DNA of 61,013 bases, taken from NCBI RefSeq assembly GCF_903853455.1, contig NZ_CAINTR010000183.1, positions 1 to 61,013 of the forward strand, given 5' to 3'. Of the stretch, positions 9,065 through 18,896 are shown one piece after another. Every line of letters begins with the position of its first letter. The stretch's first letter is position 1. Position numbers and translations under genes: made by a program. Source of the stretch: an uncultured Magnetospirillum sp. (lineage in GTDB: Bacteria > Pseudomonadota > Alphaproteobacteria > Rhodospirillales > Magnetospirillaceae). The notes under the pieces are model-generated. The model saw only the letters and a program-made list of their open reading frames with translations, was not told where the DNA came from and made no database searches.

Positions 9065-10177
9065 ATGAGCCTGCGGCCCTATCGCGAAATCAGCCGGCGC
9101 AAATCCCGGCAAATCCACGTCGGTTCCGTGGCCGTTGGCGGCGACGCGCCCATTTCGGTGCAGACCATGACCAACACGCTGACCACCGACGTGGCCGGCA
9201 CCCTGGACCAGATCCGCCGCGCCGCCGATGCCGGCGCCGACATCGTGCGGGTGTCGTGCCCCGACGAGGACTCGACGGCAGCGCTGAAGGCGATCGTCAA
9301 GGACTCGCCGGTCCCTATCATCGCCGACATCCACTTCCACTATAAGCGCGCCATCGAGGCCGCCGAGGCCGGCGCCGCCTGCCTGCGCATCAATCCCGGC
9401 AATATCGGCTCGCACGAGCGGGTGCGGGAAGTGGTCAAGGCCGCCAAGGACCACGGCTGCTCCATGCGCATCGGCGTCAACGCCGGCTCGCTGGACAAGC
9501 ACCTGCTGGAGAAGTATGGCGAGCCCTGCCCCGAGGCGCTGGTGGAAAGCGCGCTGGAGCATGCCAAGCTGCTGGAGGACAACGACTTCCGCGAGTTCAA
9601 GATCGCGGTCAAGGCCTCCGACGTGTTCCTGGCCGTCGCCGCCTATCAGGGGCTGGCCAAGGCCTGCGACTATCCCCTTCACCTCGGCATCACCGAGGCC
9701 GGCGGTCTGATCGGCGGCACCGTCAAGTCGGCCATGGGCATCGGCTCCCTGCTGTGGCAGGGCATCGGCGACACGCTGCGCGTCTCGCTGTCCGCCGACG
9801 TTACCGAGGAGGTCAAGGTCGGCTTTGAAATGCTGAAGTCGCTGGACCTGCGTCATCGCGGCGTGCGCATCGTGTCGTGCCCGTCCTGCGCGCGGCAGGG
9901 CTTCGACGTCATCAAGACGGTGGAAACCCTGGAGAACCGCCTGTCCCACATCCGCGCTCCGGTGACGCTCTCCATCCTCGGCTGCGTCGTCAACGGCCCC
10001 GGCGAGGCGCGGGAAACCATGGTGGGGATCACCGGCGGCGGCAGCGACAACCACAAGGTCTATGTGGGCGGCTCGCCCGACCACAACATCGCCGGGCCGG
10101 AGATGATCGATCACATCGTCGAACTGGTCGAGGCGCGCGCCGCCGAGATCGAAGCGGCCAAGAAGAAGGACGCCTGA
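9065..10177 (+). CDS. ispG: 4-hydroxy-3-methylbut-2-en-1-yl diphosphate synthase
   Basis: IspG (GcpE) performs the penultimate step of the MEP isoprenoid pathway, converting cyclic MEcPP to HMBPP with a [4Fe-4S] cluster. The protein is 370 residues from the ATG at 9065, the start that matches the family ([16 protein letters not shown]); an open frame extends 78 bases further upstream but without family similarity. [20 protein letters not shown] is the substrate-loop signature. The C-terminal cluster ligands are the two cysteines in [11 protein letters not shown] and the cysteine in [12 protein letters not shown], followed by the conserved Glu. It is the bacterial short form without the plant-type insert. 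It is followed four bases later by hisS. Confidence 0.97.
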   Translation: MSLRPYREISRRKSRQIHVGSVAVGGDAPISVQTMTNTLTTDVAGTLDQIRRAADAGADIVRVSCPDEDSTAALKAIVKDSPVPIIADIHFHYKRAIEAAEAGAACLRINPGNIGSHERVREVVKAAKDHGCSMRIGVNAGSLDKHLLEKYGEPCPEALVESALEHAKLLEDNDFREFKIAVKASDVFLAVAAYQGLAKACDYPLHLGITEAGGLIGGTVKSAMGIGSLLWQGIGDTLRVSLSADVTEEVKVGFEMLKSLDLRHRGVRIVSCPSCARQGFDVIKTVETLENRLSHIRAPVTLSILGCVVNGPGEARETMVGITGGGSDNHKVYVGGSPDHNIAGPEMIDHIVELVEARAAEIEAAKKKDA

Positions 10178-10180
10178 CCC

Positions 10181-11419
10181 GTGTCGAGTCTACAGCCGGT
10201 TCGCGGCACCCATGACCTGCTTCCCGATGATTCGCGCCGCCACCGCTGGGTGGAGGAGGTGGCCTTCGCCGCCGCCAAGCGCTATGGCTTCGGCGAGATC
10301 GTCACCCCCATTTTCGAGTTCACCGAGGTGTTCTCCCGCACCCTGGGCGAGACCTCGGACGTGGTGACCAAGGAGATGTACACCTTCGCCGACCGTTCGG
10401 GCGATTCGCTGACGCTGCGGCCCGAAGGCACCGCCGGGGTGGCGCGCGCCTTCATCTCCAACGGCCTGGCCCAGTCGCTGCCGCTGAAGCTGTTCTATCG
10501 CGGTCCCATGTTCCGCCACGAGCGCCCTCAGAAGGGCCGCCTGCGCCAGTTCCACCAGGTCGGTGTCGAGCTGCTGGGGGTGGAATCGCCGCTGGCCGAC
10601 GTGGAGGTCATCGCCCTGGCCTGGCGGGTGCTGTCCGAGTTGGGGCTGGCCGGCAAGGTTCGGCTTGAGCTCAACACCCTGGGCGATGCCGACAGCCGGG
10701 CCGCCTACCGCGACACCCTGACCGCCTATCTGTCCGATTTCCGCGCGTCGCTCAGCGAGGACAGCCGCAACCGGCTCGACCGCAATCCACTGCGGGTGCT
10801 GGACTCCAAGGACGAGGGCGACCGCAAGATCGTCGAGGGCGCGCCGCTGATGAGCGATTCGCTGACGCCCTCGGCCCGCGAATTCTTCGCCACCGTGACC
10901 GACGGGCTGACCCAGCTGGGGATTCCCTTCGTCGTCAATCCCAAGCTGGTGCGCGGTCTCGACTACTACTGCCACACCGCCTTCGAGTTCACCACTACCG
11001 CCCTGGGGGCTCAGGGCACCGTGCTGGCCGGCGGGCGCTATGACGAACTGATCGCCCAGATGGGCGGCGTCCGCACGCCGGGCATCGGCTGGGCCGCCGG
11101 CATCGAGCGGCTGTCCATGCTGGTGGACCAGGTTCCCGCCGGGGTGCGGCCGATCACCGTCATCCCCATGGGCGACGCCTTGCGTGCCATGGCGGTGGCC
11201 GAGCGGCTGCGCCGCGCCGGCATGACGGTGGACCTGGGCTATTCCGGCAACATGAAGAAGCGCATGGCGCGGGCCGACAAGGTCAACGCCCGCTTCGCCG
11301 TCATCATGGGCGAGGACGAGGCGTCGCGCGGCGCCGTCACCATCCGCGACCTGGATGGCGGAACGCAAGACGAGGTGCCGCTGGCGTCGCTGGAGGAACA
11401 CCTCGGCCGCCTGCTGTAG
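10181..11419 (+). CDS. hisS: Histidyl-tRNA synthetase
   Basis: A 412-residue class II synthetase. Motif 1 lies near the N-terminus after VRGTHDLLPDD. Motif 2 appears as FRHERPQKGRLRQFHQVGVE. The HisA/HisB signatures are seen as LVRGLDYYCHTAFEF and AGGRYDELIAQMGG. The C-terminal anticodon-binding domain begins near ITVIPMGDALRAMAVAERL. The start is GTG at 10181, three bases after the ispG stop, and the ispG-hisS order is widespread in proteobacteria. Length is normal for a bacterial HisRS. Confidence 0.97.
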   Translation: MSSLQPVRGTHDLLPDDSRRHRWVEEVAFAAAKRYGFGEIVTPIFEFTEVFSRTLGETSDVVTKEMYTFADRSGDSLTLRPEGTAGVARAFISNGLAQSLPLKLFYRGPMFRHERPQKGRLRQFHQVGVELLGVESPLADVEVIALAWRVLSELGLAGKVRLELNTLGDADSRAAYRDTLTAYLSDFRASLSEDSRNRLDRNPLRVLDSKDEGDRKIVEGAPLMSDSLTPSAREFFATVTDGLTQLGIPFVVNPKLVRGLDYYCHTAFEFTTTALGAQGTVLAGGRYDELIAQMGGVRTPGIGWAAGIERLSMLVDQVPAGVRPITVIPMGDALRAMAVAERLRRAGMTVDLGYSGNMKKRMARADKVNARFAVIMGEDEASRGAVTIRDLDGGTQDEVPLASLEEHLGRLL

Positions 11420-11425
11420 CGAGGC

Positions 11426-12679
11426 ATGCCGGTGGCAGCGTCCGCCCATCGTCTGGTCATGATCGGGGCCAATCACAAATCGGCCTCGCTGACGCTCCGC
11501 GACGCGCTGTTCGTGGACGACGCCACCGCGCCCGGCTTCCTCGAAGGATTGAGGCGAGCGGGGTTGGGCGAGGCGCTGGTGCTGTCCACCTGCGACCGGG
11601 TCGAGGTGTGGACCGTCGACGACGATCCCGCCCACGCGGCGCGGCTGGTGGGCGAATCCCTGGCGGCGCGGGCCGGTCTGGAGCCGGCGGCGCTGGCCAG
11701 CCATCTCTACACCCTGGCGGGGGCCGAGGCGGTCAGCCACGGCTTCACCGTCACCGCCTCGCTGGACTCGCTGGTGATCGGTGAACCCCACGTCACCGGC
11801 CAGGTCAAGGCCGCCCATCGGCTGGCCCGCGAGGGCGCCACCATGGGCGGCGAGCTGGATGCCTTCGTCCAGGCCGCCTTCGCCGTCGCCAAGCGGGTAC
11901 GCAGCGAGACCGCCATCGGCGAGGGTCCGGTCAGCATCGCCGCCGCCGCGGTGCAGATCGCCCGCGACCTTCACGGCGATCTGGGGCGCTGCCGGGCGCT
12001 GCTGGTGGGCACCGGCGAGATGGGCGAACTGGTGGCGGAAAGCCTGCTGGCAGCGGGCTTGAAGGACCTCTCGGTCACCGCGCCGCGCAGCAGCCGCGCC
12101 GAGGCGTTGGCCAAGACGCTGGACTGCCATGTGCTGCCGTTCGAGGAGATGCGCGACGCCCTGGCCGGGGCCGACGTGGTGCTGACCTGCATGGGCAGCC
12201 GCAACGTGGCGGTCAGCGCCGAGGCGGTCAACGCCGCTCTCAAGAAACGCCGCCGCCGTCCCATCTTCCTGGTCGACGCCGGCATTCCCGGCGATGTGGA
12301 AACGGCGGTCAACCGGGTGGAAGGCGCCTTCCTCTACGATCTCGGCGACCTGGAGAAGGTGGCGCTGGAAGGCCGCGCCACCCGCGAGGCGGCGGCGCGC
12401 GCCGCCCGCGCCATCGTCGCCGACGAGGCGGCGACCTTCCTGCGCGGACGCCAGGCGCGAGCGGCGGTGCCGGCCATCGTGGCCCTGCGCGCCTCGTTCG
12501 AGGATGTCCGCGCGACGGTGCTGGCCGAGGCCGGAACCGATGCCGCCGAGGCGACGCGGCTGCTGGTCAACCGCTTGCTGCACGCCCCCAGCGAGGCGAT
12601 GAAAGCCACGGCCGCCGACGGCGCCGAGTGGCGGGCCATGGAAAAGACGCTGAAGACGCTGTTTCGGCTTGAAGAGTGA
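11426..12679 (+). CDS. hemA: Glutamyl-tRNA reductase
   Basis: A 417-residue HemA of the C5 pathway, which reduces glutamyl-tRNA to glutamate-1-semialdehyde for tetrapyrrole synthesis. The N-terminal catalytic domain contains LVLSTCDRVEVW, with the active-site Cys inside the family pattern STCNR (here STCDR). The NADP-binding domain shows LLVGTGEMGELVAESLLAAG and the C-terminal dimerisation helix follows. Many alphaproteobacteria use ALA synthase, but this C5 enzyme is expected in some Rhodospirillales. It starts six bases after hisS. The classical hemA-prfA neighbourhood is kept but is interrupted here by a toxin-antitoxin pair. Confidence 0.92.
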   Translation: MPVAASAHRLVMIGANHKSASLTLRDALFVDDATAPGFLEGLRRAGLGEALVLSTCDRVEVWTVDDDPAHAARLVGESLAARAGLEPAALASHLYTLAGAEAVSHGFTVTASLDSLVIGEPHVTGQVKAAHRLAREGATMGGELDAFVQAAFAVAKRVRSETAIGEGPVSIAAAAVQIARDLHGDLGRCRALLVGTGEMGELVAESLLAAGLKDLSVTAPRSSRAEALAKTLDCHVLPFEEMRDALAGADVVLTCMGSRNVAVSAEAVNAALKKRRRRPIFLVDAGIPGDVETAVNRVEGAFLYDLGDLEKVALEGRATREAAARAARAIVADEAATFLRGRQARAAVPAIVALRASFEDVRATVLAEAGTDAAEATRLLVNRLLHAPSEAMKATAADGAEWRAMEKTLKTLFRLEE

Positions 12680-12719
12680 AATTGGTGCGCCGTGCCGGAT
12701 CTGTTGCTATGATCAAACC

Positions 12720-12908
12720 ATGACCGCGATGCCCAAGTCCGACCCCGTTTGCACCGACGACGCCGAGCGCGAGGCGAAGCGACGTGCCATTGCCGCAGCG
12801 CGTGCCGACGCGGCCGCCGGCCGCTTGATTTCGAATGCGGCGATGGGGCGATGGCTGGACTCGTGGGGCACCTCCGACGAACTTCCCCCGCCCTCGACGT
12901 GGAAGTAG
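12720..12908 (+). CDS. Small antitoxin of a ParE/RelE-type pair
   Basis: A 62-residue protein from the ATG at 12720. The middle is an alanine/arginine-rich helix (REAKRRAIAAARADAAAGRL), followed by the phrase SNAAMGRWLDSWGTSDELPP. The ending of the type W-L-x-SWGT-x-x-E-x-PPP is characteristic of the short antitoxins encoded directly upstream of ParE/RelE toxins in proteobacteria. Its stop overlaps the proposed toxin start by ten bases, giving coupled translation. It is expected to neutralise the toxin and repress its own promoter. An alternative start 51 bases upstream overlaps hemA and is less likely. Confidence 0.75.
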   Translation: MTAMPKSDPVCTDDAEREAKRRAIAAARADAAAGRLISNAAMGRWLDSWGTSDELPPPSTWK

Positions 12909-13177
12909 TCTGGCCTTATGCGGCCGAGGCCGATCTCGGGAAAATCCGCGCTTTCATTGCTCAAGAGAATGTCTTCGCCGCCGATGCGGTTGCCGCGGCC
13001 ATCAAGGCGGCTGCCGACAATCTTGGACGATTTCCGTTCAAGGGGCACCCCGGCGAGGACGGTACGCGGGAATGGGTGGTTCCGCGCTTCAAGAGGTTCC
13101 TTCTCATCTACGACGTTGACGAGACGGCGGGGACGGTGACGATTCTCCGGGTCTGGCATCAGTCGCGGCATCGCTGA
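12899..13177 (+). CDS. RelE/ParE family toxin
   Basis: A 92-residue protein read from a GTG at 12899 ([20 protein letters not shown]). The fold signature is that of RelE/ParE: an N-terminal helix pair with [12 protein letters not shown] and [18 protein letters not shown], a turn with [19 protein letters not shown], and a last strand with [12 protein letters not shown]. ParE members poison DNA gyrase and RelE members cut mRNA on the ribosome; sequence alone does not decide which. The open frame runs further upstream, but the GTG start fits the family and the overlap with the antitoxin. The pair sits between hemA and prfA, an atypical insertion point. Confidence 0.8.
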   Translation: MEVVWPYAAEADLGKIRAFIAQENVFAADAVAAAIKAAADNLGRFPFKGHPGEDGTREWVVPRFKRFLLIYDVDETAGTVTILRVWHQSRHR

Positions 13178-13200
13178 CGTGTGGTAATGGAAACAGTTCG

Positions 13201-14277
<1,077 letters not shown>

Positions 14278-14285
14278 TCATGCTG

Positions 14286-14350
14286 TCCCTCAGGCGCCGG
14301 GCGGCATCGTGCCCCCTCTCCCTTGAGGGAGAGGGTTGGGGTGAGGGGGA
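14286..14350 (+). repeat. Intergenic repeat cluster between prfA and prmC
   Basis: Two repeat types abut here. First comes CCTCAGGCGCCGGGCGG, the leading core of the dispersed repeat also found at 28007, 40249 and 52841. Next is a palindrome at about 14311-14332 (CCCTCTCCC...GGGAGAGGG) followed by a GGGGTGAGGGGG tail, the REP-like unit seen again at 49592-49735 and 55714-55748. The hairpin could act as a processing or weak termination signal between prfA and prmC. Confidence 0.65.
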
Positions 14351-14371
14351 AGCGTTGAAGGCAAGCATCTC

Positions 14372-15217
14372 ATGCTAACCGTCGCCCAGATCCTGCACCG
14401 GGCCGCCGAGCGGCTGGCGGCGGCGGGGATCGACACCGCGCGGCTCGACGCGAGGCTGCTGCTGGGCGAGGTCCTGAGCCTGGAGCCGCGGGCGGTGTTC
14501 TCCCGGCCGCAATGGGAGCCGAGCGCCGCCGAGCGCGAGCGGTTCGACGCCCTGCTGCAACGGCGCCTGGCCCGCGAGCCCATGTCCCATCTGCTGGGAC
14601 GGCGGGGCTTCTGGACCCTGGAGCTCAAGGTCACCGCCGACACCCTCGACCCCCGGCCCGACACCGAGACGGTGATCGAAGCGGTGCTGGATGGCCTGCC
14701 CGAGCGGGAGCGGCCGCGCCGCATCCTCGACCTTGGCACCGGCACCGGCTGCATCCTGCTGGCCCTGCTGGCGGAACTGGGCGGCGCCACCGGCCTGGGG
14801 ATCGACAAAAGCCCGGCGGCGCTGGCGGTGGCGCGCGCCAACGCCGACAGCCTGGGGCTGGCCGAGCGGGCCGCGTTCCACCTCGGCGATTGGGGCGCCG
14901 GCCTGGAGGAGCGCTTCCAGGTCATCGTCTCCAACCCGCCCTATATTCCCGACGGCGACATCGACGGGCTGGAGCCGGAAGTGGCGCTGTTCGAGCCGCG
15001 TCTGGCGCTGGCCGGCGGTCCCGACGGCCTCGATTGCTACCGCGCCTTGGCGCCCCAGATCGCCCGCCTGCTCGCCCCCGGTGGGGTGGCGGTGCTGGAG
15101 GTGGGCATGGGGCAAGCCGGCGCCGTGGCGGGGCTTTTGGCGGCGGCGGGGCTGACGCTGGGTGGGGTTCGGCGCGACCTCGGCGGGGTCGAACGCTGCG
15201 TCGTGGCGAGTTTATAA
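14372..15217 (+). CDS. prmC: Release factor glutamine methyltransferase
   Basis: A 281-residue PrmC (HemK), which N5-methylates the glutamine of the GGQ motif in RF1 and RF2. The N-terminal helical domain recognises the release factor. The Rossmann SAM-binding motif is RILDLGTGTGCILLALLAEL, and the catalytic motif VSNPPYIPDGD binds the glutamine side chain. It follows prfA with only a repeat element between them. The ATG at 14372 gives the standard N-terminus (MLTVAQILHRAAERL). Confidence 0.96.
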   Translation: MLTVAQILHRAAERLAAAGIDTARLDARLLLGEVLSLEPRAVFSRPQWEPSAAERERFDALLQRRLAREPMSHLLGRRGFWTLELKVTADTLDPRPDTETVIEAVLDGLPERERPRRILDLGTGTGCILLALLAELGGATGLGIDKSPAALAVARANADSLGLAERAAFHLGDWGAGLEERFQVIVSNPPYIPDGDIDGLEPEVALFEPRLALAGGPDGLDCYRALAPQIARLLAPGGVAVLEVGMGQAGAVAGLLAAAGLTLGGVRRDLGGVERCVVASL

Positions 15218-15414
15218 AAAAAGTTGTTGGAAAGCGGCGCTCAGCCGACTAGGGTTGCCCTAATACACGCCACTTGAGCCGGATGACCGCGTTGAGCTTT
15301 TTTTGGGCTCCGCCTCTCGTTCATGTGCCGTGAAATCCCCCATCGCCGCCCTTCACCCGGTAGCGGACAGGCCGAACAGCGATGTCGGCAAACTGGATTT
15401 GAGCGAAAATCACA
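15218..15414. other. Intergenic gap between prmC and the DUF4167 gene
   Basis: These 197 bases are less GC-rich than the flanking genes and contain a run of seven A at about 15217-15224 and a run of seven T near 15299. They probably contain the promoter of the DUF4167 gene. I could not settle on one pair of hexamers, and I see no open reading frame with family similarity, RNA gene or clear terminator. Confidence 0.4.
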
Positions 15415-16170
15415 ATGATGCACATGAAGGCAGGTCCCGTGAATCCGAAGCAGCGTTCCCGTGGTCGTGGTCCCAACGGCGGTGGTGGTGGTGGTGGCGG
15501 TGGTGGTGGCGGCGGCGGCGGCGGCGGTAAGAACCGCGGCGGCGGCGGTGGTGGAGGTGGCGGCGGCGGCGGCATGCCCCGCCCCAACCAGGTCTTCGAC
15601 AGCAATGGCCCCGAATGTCGCATTCGCGGCAATGCCCATCAGGTGCTGGAAAAGTATCTGACCCTGGCGCGCGACGCCTCGTTGCAGGGCGACCGGGTCG
15701 CCGCCGAGAACTACTATCAGCACGCCGAGCACTATTTCCGGGTGATCAACGCCCAGAACCAGAACAACGGCCGGCCGCGCCAGCAGATGCCGACCCCCGC
15801 CGACGAGCAGTCCATGCAGTCGGAGAATGACGACGAAAACGAAAACGGCACCGAAAACGGGAACGAGAACGGGAACGAGAACGGCAACGACTTCGGACAA
15901 CAGCAGCAGCCCCAGCGGCAGCAGGTCGCCGAGATCCCCGGCGAAGGCCCTCAGCCCTCCATCGAGCCGCCGCCCGAACTGATCGCCGAGCAGAGTGTCG
16001 CTCCGGTTCGCGAACCGGCCCCGGAACGGACCCGGGAGCCCCGTGAGCCTCGGGAACCCCGTGGCCCGGGCCGCCGGCCCCGCGAGCCGCGCGCACCGCG
16101 CGAACCGGTTCGGGAAGCCGCCGCCGAGGCGGTCGTCGCCGAACAGGCTCCCGAGCCGACCGAAGCCTGA
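15415..16170 (+). CDS. DUF4167 domain protein with polyglycine tract
   Basis: A 251-residue protein. After a basic start (NPKQRSRGRGPN) comes an almost pure glycine tract of about 35 residues encoded at 15478-15573, then the DUF4167 core (NQVFDSNGPECRIRGNAHQV and AAENYYQHAEHYFRVINAQN), a Gln/Asn/Glu-rich stretch with repeated NGNEN units, and a C-terminal region rich in Arg, Glu and Pro with REPR repeats. DUF4167 is an alphaproteobacterial family of unknown function. RG/G-rich tails like this are usual in RNA-binding proteins, so an RNA role is a reasonable guess. Starts at 15415, 15418 or 15424 are possible. The glycine tract is prone to replication slippage. Confidence 0.85.
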   Translation: MMHMKAGPVNPKQRSRGRGPNGGGGGGGGGGGGGGGGGKNRGGGGGGGGGGGGMPRPNQVFDSNGPECRIRGNAHQVLEKYLTLARDASLQGDRVAAENYYQHAEHYFRVINAQNQNNGRPRQQMPTPADEQSMQSENDDENENGTENGNENGNENGNDFGQQQQPQRQQVAEIPGEGPQPSIEPPPELIAEQSVAPVREPAPERTREPREPREPRGPGRRPREPRAPREPVREAAAEAVVAEQAPEPTEA

Positions 16171-16204
16171 CAGGCGCCGGGAAAGCTGCGGTTCTGACTG
16201 GGGT

Positions 16205-16227
16205 GGGGCGTAAGCTCCGCCCCTTTT
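16205..16227 (+). terminator. Rho-independent terminator after the DUF4167 gene
   Basis: GGGGCG at 16205-16210 pairs with CGCCCC at 16218-16223 across a seven-base loop, and four T follow directly. It lies 35 bases after the stop codon. The 193-base gap to dapD otherwise shows nothing I can name. Confidence 0.6.
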
Positions 16228-16363
16228 GGTTTCCCGACGACGGCGCATGGCGAGGGTGGTCGTCCGAGGAGAAGGCGGGGCATGCCCCGCCAATGTTGAC
16301 TCCCGTCCCCCAGGCGGTATGTTCGTCTCCCCCGTTTCGACCGCTTCAAGCAGGACCCGAGCC

Positions 16364-17206
16364 ATGAGCTTTGCCGCCATCGAGAAGACCATCGACGCCG
16401 CCTGGGAGGCGCGCGACGGCGTCACCCTCCAGACCAAGGGCGAGGTCCGCGACGCCGTCGAGGCGGCGCTGGAGGCCTTGGACGGCGGCAAGCTGCGCGT
16501 CGCCGAGAAGAAGGACGGCGCCTGGGTGGTCAACCAGTGGCTGAAGAAGGCGGTGCTGCTGTCCTTCCGTCTCAACGACATGGCGGTGATGGGCGGCGGT
16601 CCCAACGGATCGGCCTGGTTCGACAAGGTGCCCATGAAGTTCGAAGGCTGGGACGACGCCCGCTTCCGCGCCGCCGGCTTCCGTGCCCTGCCCGGCTGCG
16701 TCGTGCGCCGCTCGGCCTATATCGCGCCGGGCGCGGTGCTGCTGCCCAGCTTCGTCAATCTCGGCGCCTATGTGGATTCCGGCACCATGATCGACACCTG
16801 GGCCACCGTCGGCTCCTGCGCCCAGATCGGCAAGAACGTCCACATCTCCGGCGGCGCCGGCATCGGCGGCGTGCTGGAGCCGTTGCAGGCCGGCCCGGTG
16901 ATCATCGAGGACAACTGCTTCATCGGGGCGCGGGCCGAGGTGGCCGAGGGCGTGCTGGTGGAAACCGGCGCGGTGCTGTCCATGGGCGTCTATATCGGCG
17001 CCTCCACCAAGATCGTCGATCGCGAGACCGGCGAGATCCATATGGGCCGGGTTCCCGCCTATTCGGTGGTGGTGTCGGGCAACATGCCGGGCAAGCCGTT
17101 CCCCGACGGCAGCCCCGGCCCTGGCCTCTACTGCGCCGTCATCGTCAAGAAGGTGGACGAGCGCACCCGCTCCAAGGTCTCCATCAACGAACTGCTGCGC
17201 GATTGA
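16364..17206 (+). CDS. dapD: Tetrahydrodipicolinate N-succinyltransferase
   Basis: A 280-residue left-handed beta-helix enzyme that succinylates tetrahydrodipicolinate in the succinylase branch of lysine and diaminopimelate synthesis. The hexapeptide-repeat region spans roughly residues 110-240 ([54 protein letters not shown]). The start at 16364 ([17 protein letters not shown]) matches the family; an in-frame extension upstream to 16226 does not. Its stop overlaps the proposed dapE start, so the two consecutive pathway enzymes are coupled. Confidence 0.97.
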   Translation: MSFAAIEKTIDAAWEARDGVTLQTKGEVRDAVEAALEALDGGKLRVAEKKDGAWVVNQWLKKAVLLSFRLNDMAVMGGGPNGSAWFDKVPMKFEGWDDARFRAAGFRALPGCVVRRSAYIAPGAVLLPSFVNLGAYVDSGTMIDTWATVGSCAQIGKNVHISGGAGIGGVLEPLQAGPVIIEDNCFIGARAEVAEGVLVETGAVLSMGVYIGASTKIVDRETGEIHMGRVPAYSVVVSGNMPGKPFPDGSPGPGLYCAVIVKKVDERTRSKVSINELLRD

Positions 17207-18345
17207 CCGATCCGACCGATCCCCTCGGCCTGGCCCAGGCCCTCATCCGCTGTCCCAGCGTCACCCCCGAGGATGCCGGGGCGCTGGATGTGCTGGCCGG
17301 GGTGCTGGGCGGCCTGGGGTTCACCTGCCATCCCATCCGTTCGGACAGCGGTGGGCCGGAGATCCGCAACCTCTATGCCCGGCGGGGCGAGGCGGCGCCG
17401 AATTTCTGCTTCGCCGGTCACACCGACGTGGTGCCGGTGGGCAAGGGGTGGACGGTTGATCCCTTCGCCGCGACGGTGGTCGATGGCAAGCTGTTCGGGC
17501 GCGGTACCGCCGACATGAAGGGCGGCATCGCCTGTTTCGTGGCGGCGGTGGCCCGGCTGCTGGCCGAGGCCCCGCCCGCCGGCTCCATTTCGCTGCTGAT
17601 CACCGGTGACGAGGAAGGCCCGGCGGTGGACGGAACCGTCAAGGTGCTGGACTGGCTGGCGGCGCGGGGGGAAACGCTGGATTGCTGCATCGTCGGCGAA
17701 CCCACCAATCCCAAGCGCCTGGGCGAGATGATGAAGATTGGCCGGCGCGGCAGCCTTAACTGCCGCCTCACCGTGTTCGGAACCCAAGGCCATTCCGCCT
17801 ACCCCCATCTGGCCGACAACCCGATTCCCCGCCTGCTCGACATCCTGCGCCGGCTGACGGAAAAGCCCCTCGACGACGGCAACGCCCATTTCCAGGCCTC
17901 GACCCTGGCGCTGACCACCGTGGACGTGGGCAACGCCGCCACCAACGTCACCCCAGCCGAGGCCCATGCCGGTTTCAACATCCGCTTCAACGACAGCCAT
18001 AGCGGCGCCTCGCTGGAACGCTGGATTCGCGACATCGTGGCCGCCGCCGGCGGCGAGGTGGAGGTGTCGATCGAGGTCTCGGGCGAGTCCTTCCTCACCC
18101 CACCGGGGCCGCTGTCGGCCACCCTGGCCGAGGCGGTACGGGCGGTGACCGGCTTGGTGCCGGACCTGTCCACCACCGGCGGCACCTCCGACGCCCGCTT
18201 CATCAAGAATCTCTGCCCGGTGGTCGAGTTCGGTCTGGTGGGCCAGAGCATGCACAAATCGGACGAGCATGTGGCGCTTGCCGATCTGGAGGCGCTGACC
18301 CAAATCTACCACCGGGTCTTGCGAGCGGTGGTGGGCGGGTCATGA
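17203..18345 (+). CDS. dapE: Succinyl-diaminopimelate desuccinylase
   Basis: A 380-residue M20 metallopeptidase-family enzyme that hydrolyses N-succinyl-LL-diaminopimelate. Metal ligands are in [26 protein letters not shown] and [13 protein letters not shown], and the dimerisation domain contains [16 protein letters not shown] place the start at a TTG at 17203-17205 that overlaps the dapD stop (TTGA). It gives the usual length, and no ATG or GTG lies close enough to preserve the N-terminal helix [19 protein letters not shown]. The gene after it begins on the last four bases of dapE. Confidence 0.92.
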   Translation: MTDPTDPLGLAQALIRCPSVTPEDAGALDVLAGVLGGLGFTCHPIRSDSGGPEIRNLYARRGEAAPNFCFAGHTDVVPVGKGWTVDPFAATVVDGKLFGRGTADMKGGIACFVAAVARLLAEAPPAGSISLLITGDEEGPAVDGTVKVLDWLAARGETLDCCIVGEPTNPKRLGEMMKIGRRGSLNCRLTVFGTQGHSAYPHLADNPIPRLLDILRRLTEKPLDDGNAHFQASTLALTTVDVGNAATNVTPAEAHAGFNIRFNDSHSGASLERWIRDIVAAAGGEVEVSIEVSGESFLTPPGPLSATLAEAVRAVTGLVPDLSTTGGTSDARFIKNLCPVVEFGLVGQSMHKSDEHVALADLEALTQIYHRVLRAVVGGS

Positions 18346-18896
18346 TCGTGGCGGGCGAAATCATCGGCGGCGTTTACGGGGCCTGGCGGCTGGCGCGGCG
18401 CGATCCGGCCGGCCTGATCTGGTTCGACGATTCCCCCGCCGGCTTTTGGCATTCGTTCTGGGGGCCGGCACTGGTGCTGCCCGGCTTCCTGGTGCTGCAG
18501 ACCATCGACGGCACCTTCGCCGACGGCATCGCGCTGCCGCTGGTGGTGAATCTGATCGCCTATGTCATCGGCTGCGTCGCCTTTCCGCTGGCGGTCGCCC
18601 ACATCGCCGACGGGCTGCAACGCTCGGCGACCTATTGCCGCTTCATCGTCGCCTATAACTGGTCGGCGGTGATCCAGATGGCGGTGCTGCTGCCGGTGGC
18701 GGTGCTGGTCCATCTGTTCCCCGGCAACGGCCTCGCCATCCTCAATCTGGCCGCCACCTTGGTGCTGTTGGTCTATCAGGCCTACATCGCCCATGTGGCC
18801 CTGGCGGTCACGCCCGGCACCGCCGGCCTGCTGGTCCTGCTCGACCTGCTGATCGGCGCGCTGATCCAGATGTCCGCCGACCGCCTGCTGACGTAG
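18342..18896 (+). CDS. Polytopic membrane protein of unknown function
   Basis: A 184-residue integral membrane protein with about four to five predicted membrane helices ([84 protein letters not shown]). It resembles small YIP1-like membrane proteins in helix spacing, but I cannot name a family. The ATG overlaps the dapE stop (ATGA), so it is co-translated with dapDE. No soluble domain or catalytic motif is visible. Confidence 0.75.
   Translation: MIVAGEIIGGVYGAWRLARRDPAGLIWFDDSPAGFWHSFWGPALVLPGFLVLQTIDGTFADGIALPLVVNLIAYVIGCVAFPLAVAHIADGLQRSATYCRFIVAYNWSAVIQMAVLLPVAVLVHLFPGNGLAILNLAATLVLLVYQAYIAHVALAVTPGTAGLLVLLDLLIGALIQMSADRLLT

Noticed and set aside
15478-15580. GGN repeats looked at as a possible short tandem repeat array or CRISPR-like array
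   Set aside because: They are in frame inside a conserved DUF4167 gene and have no spacers.
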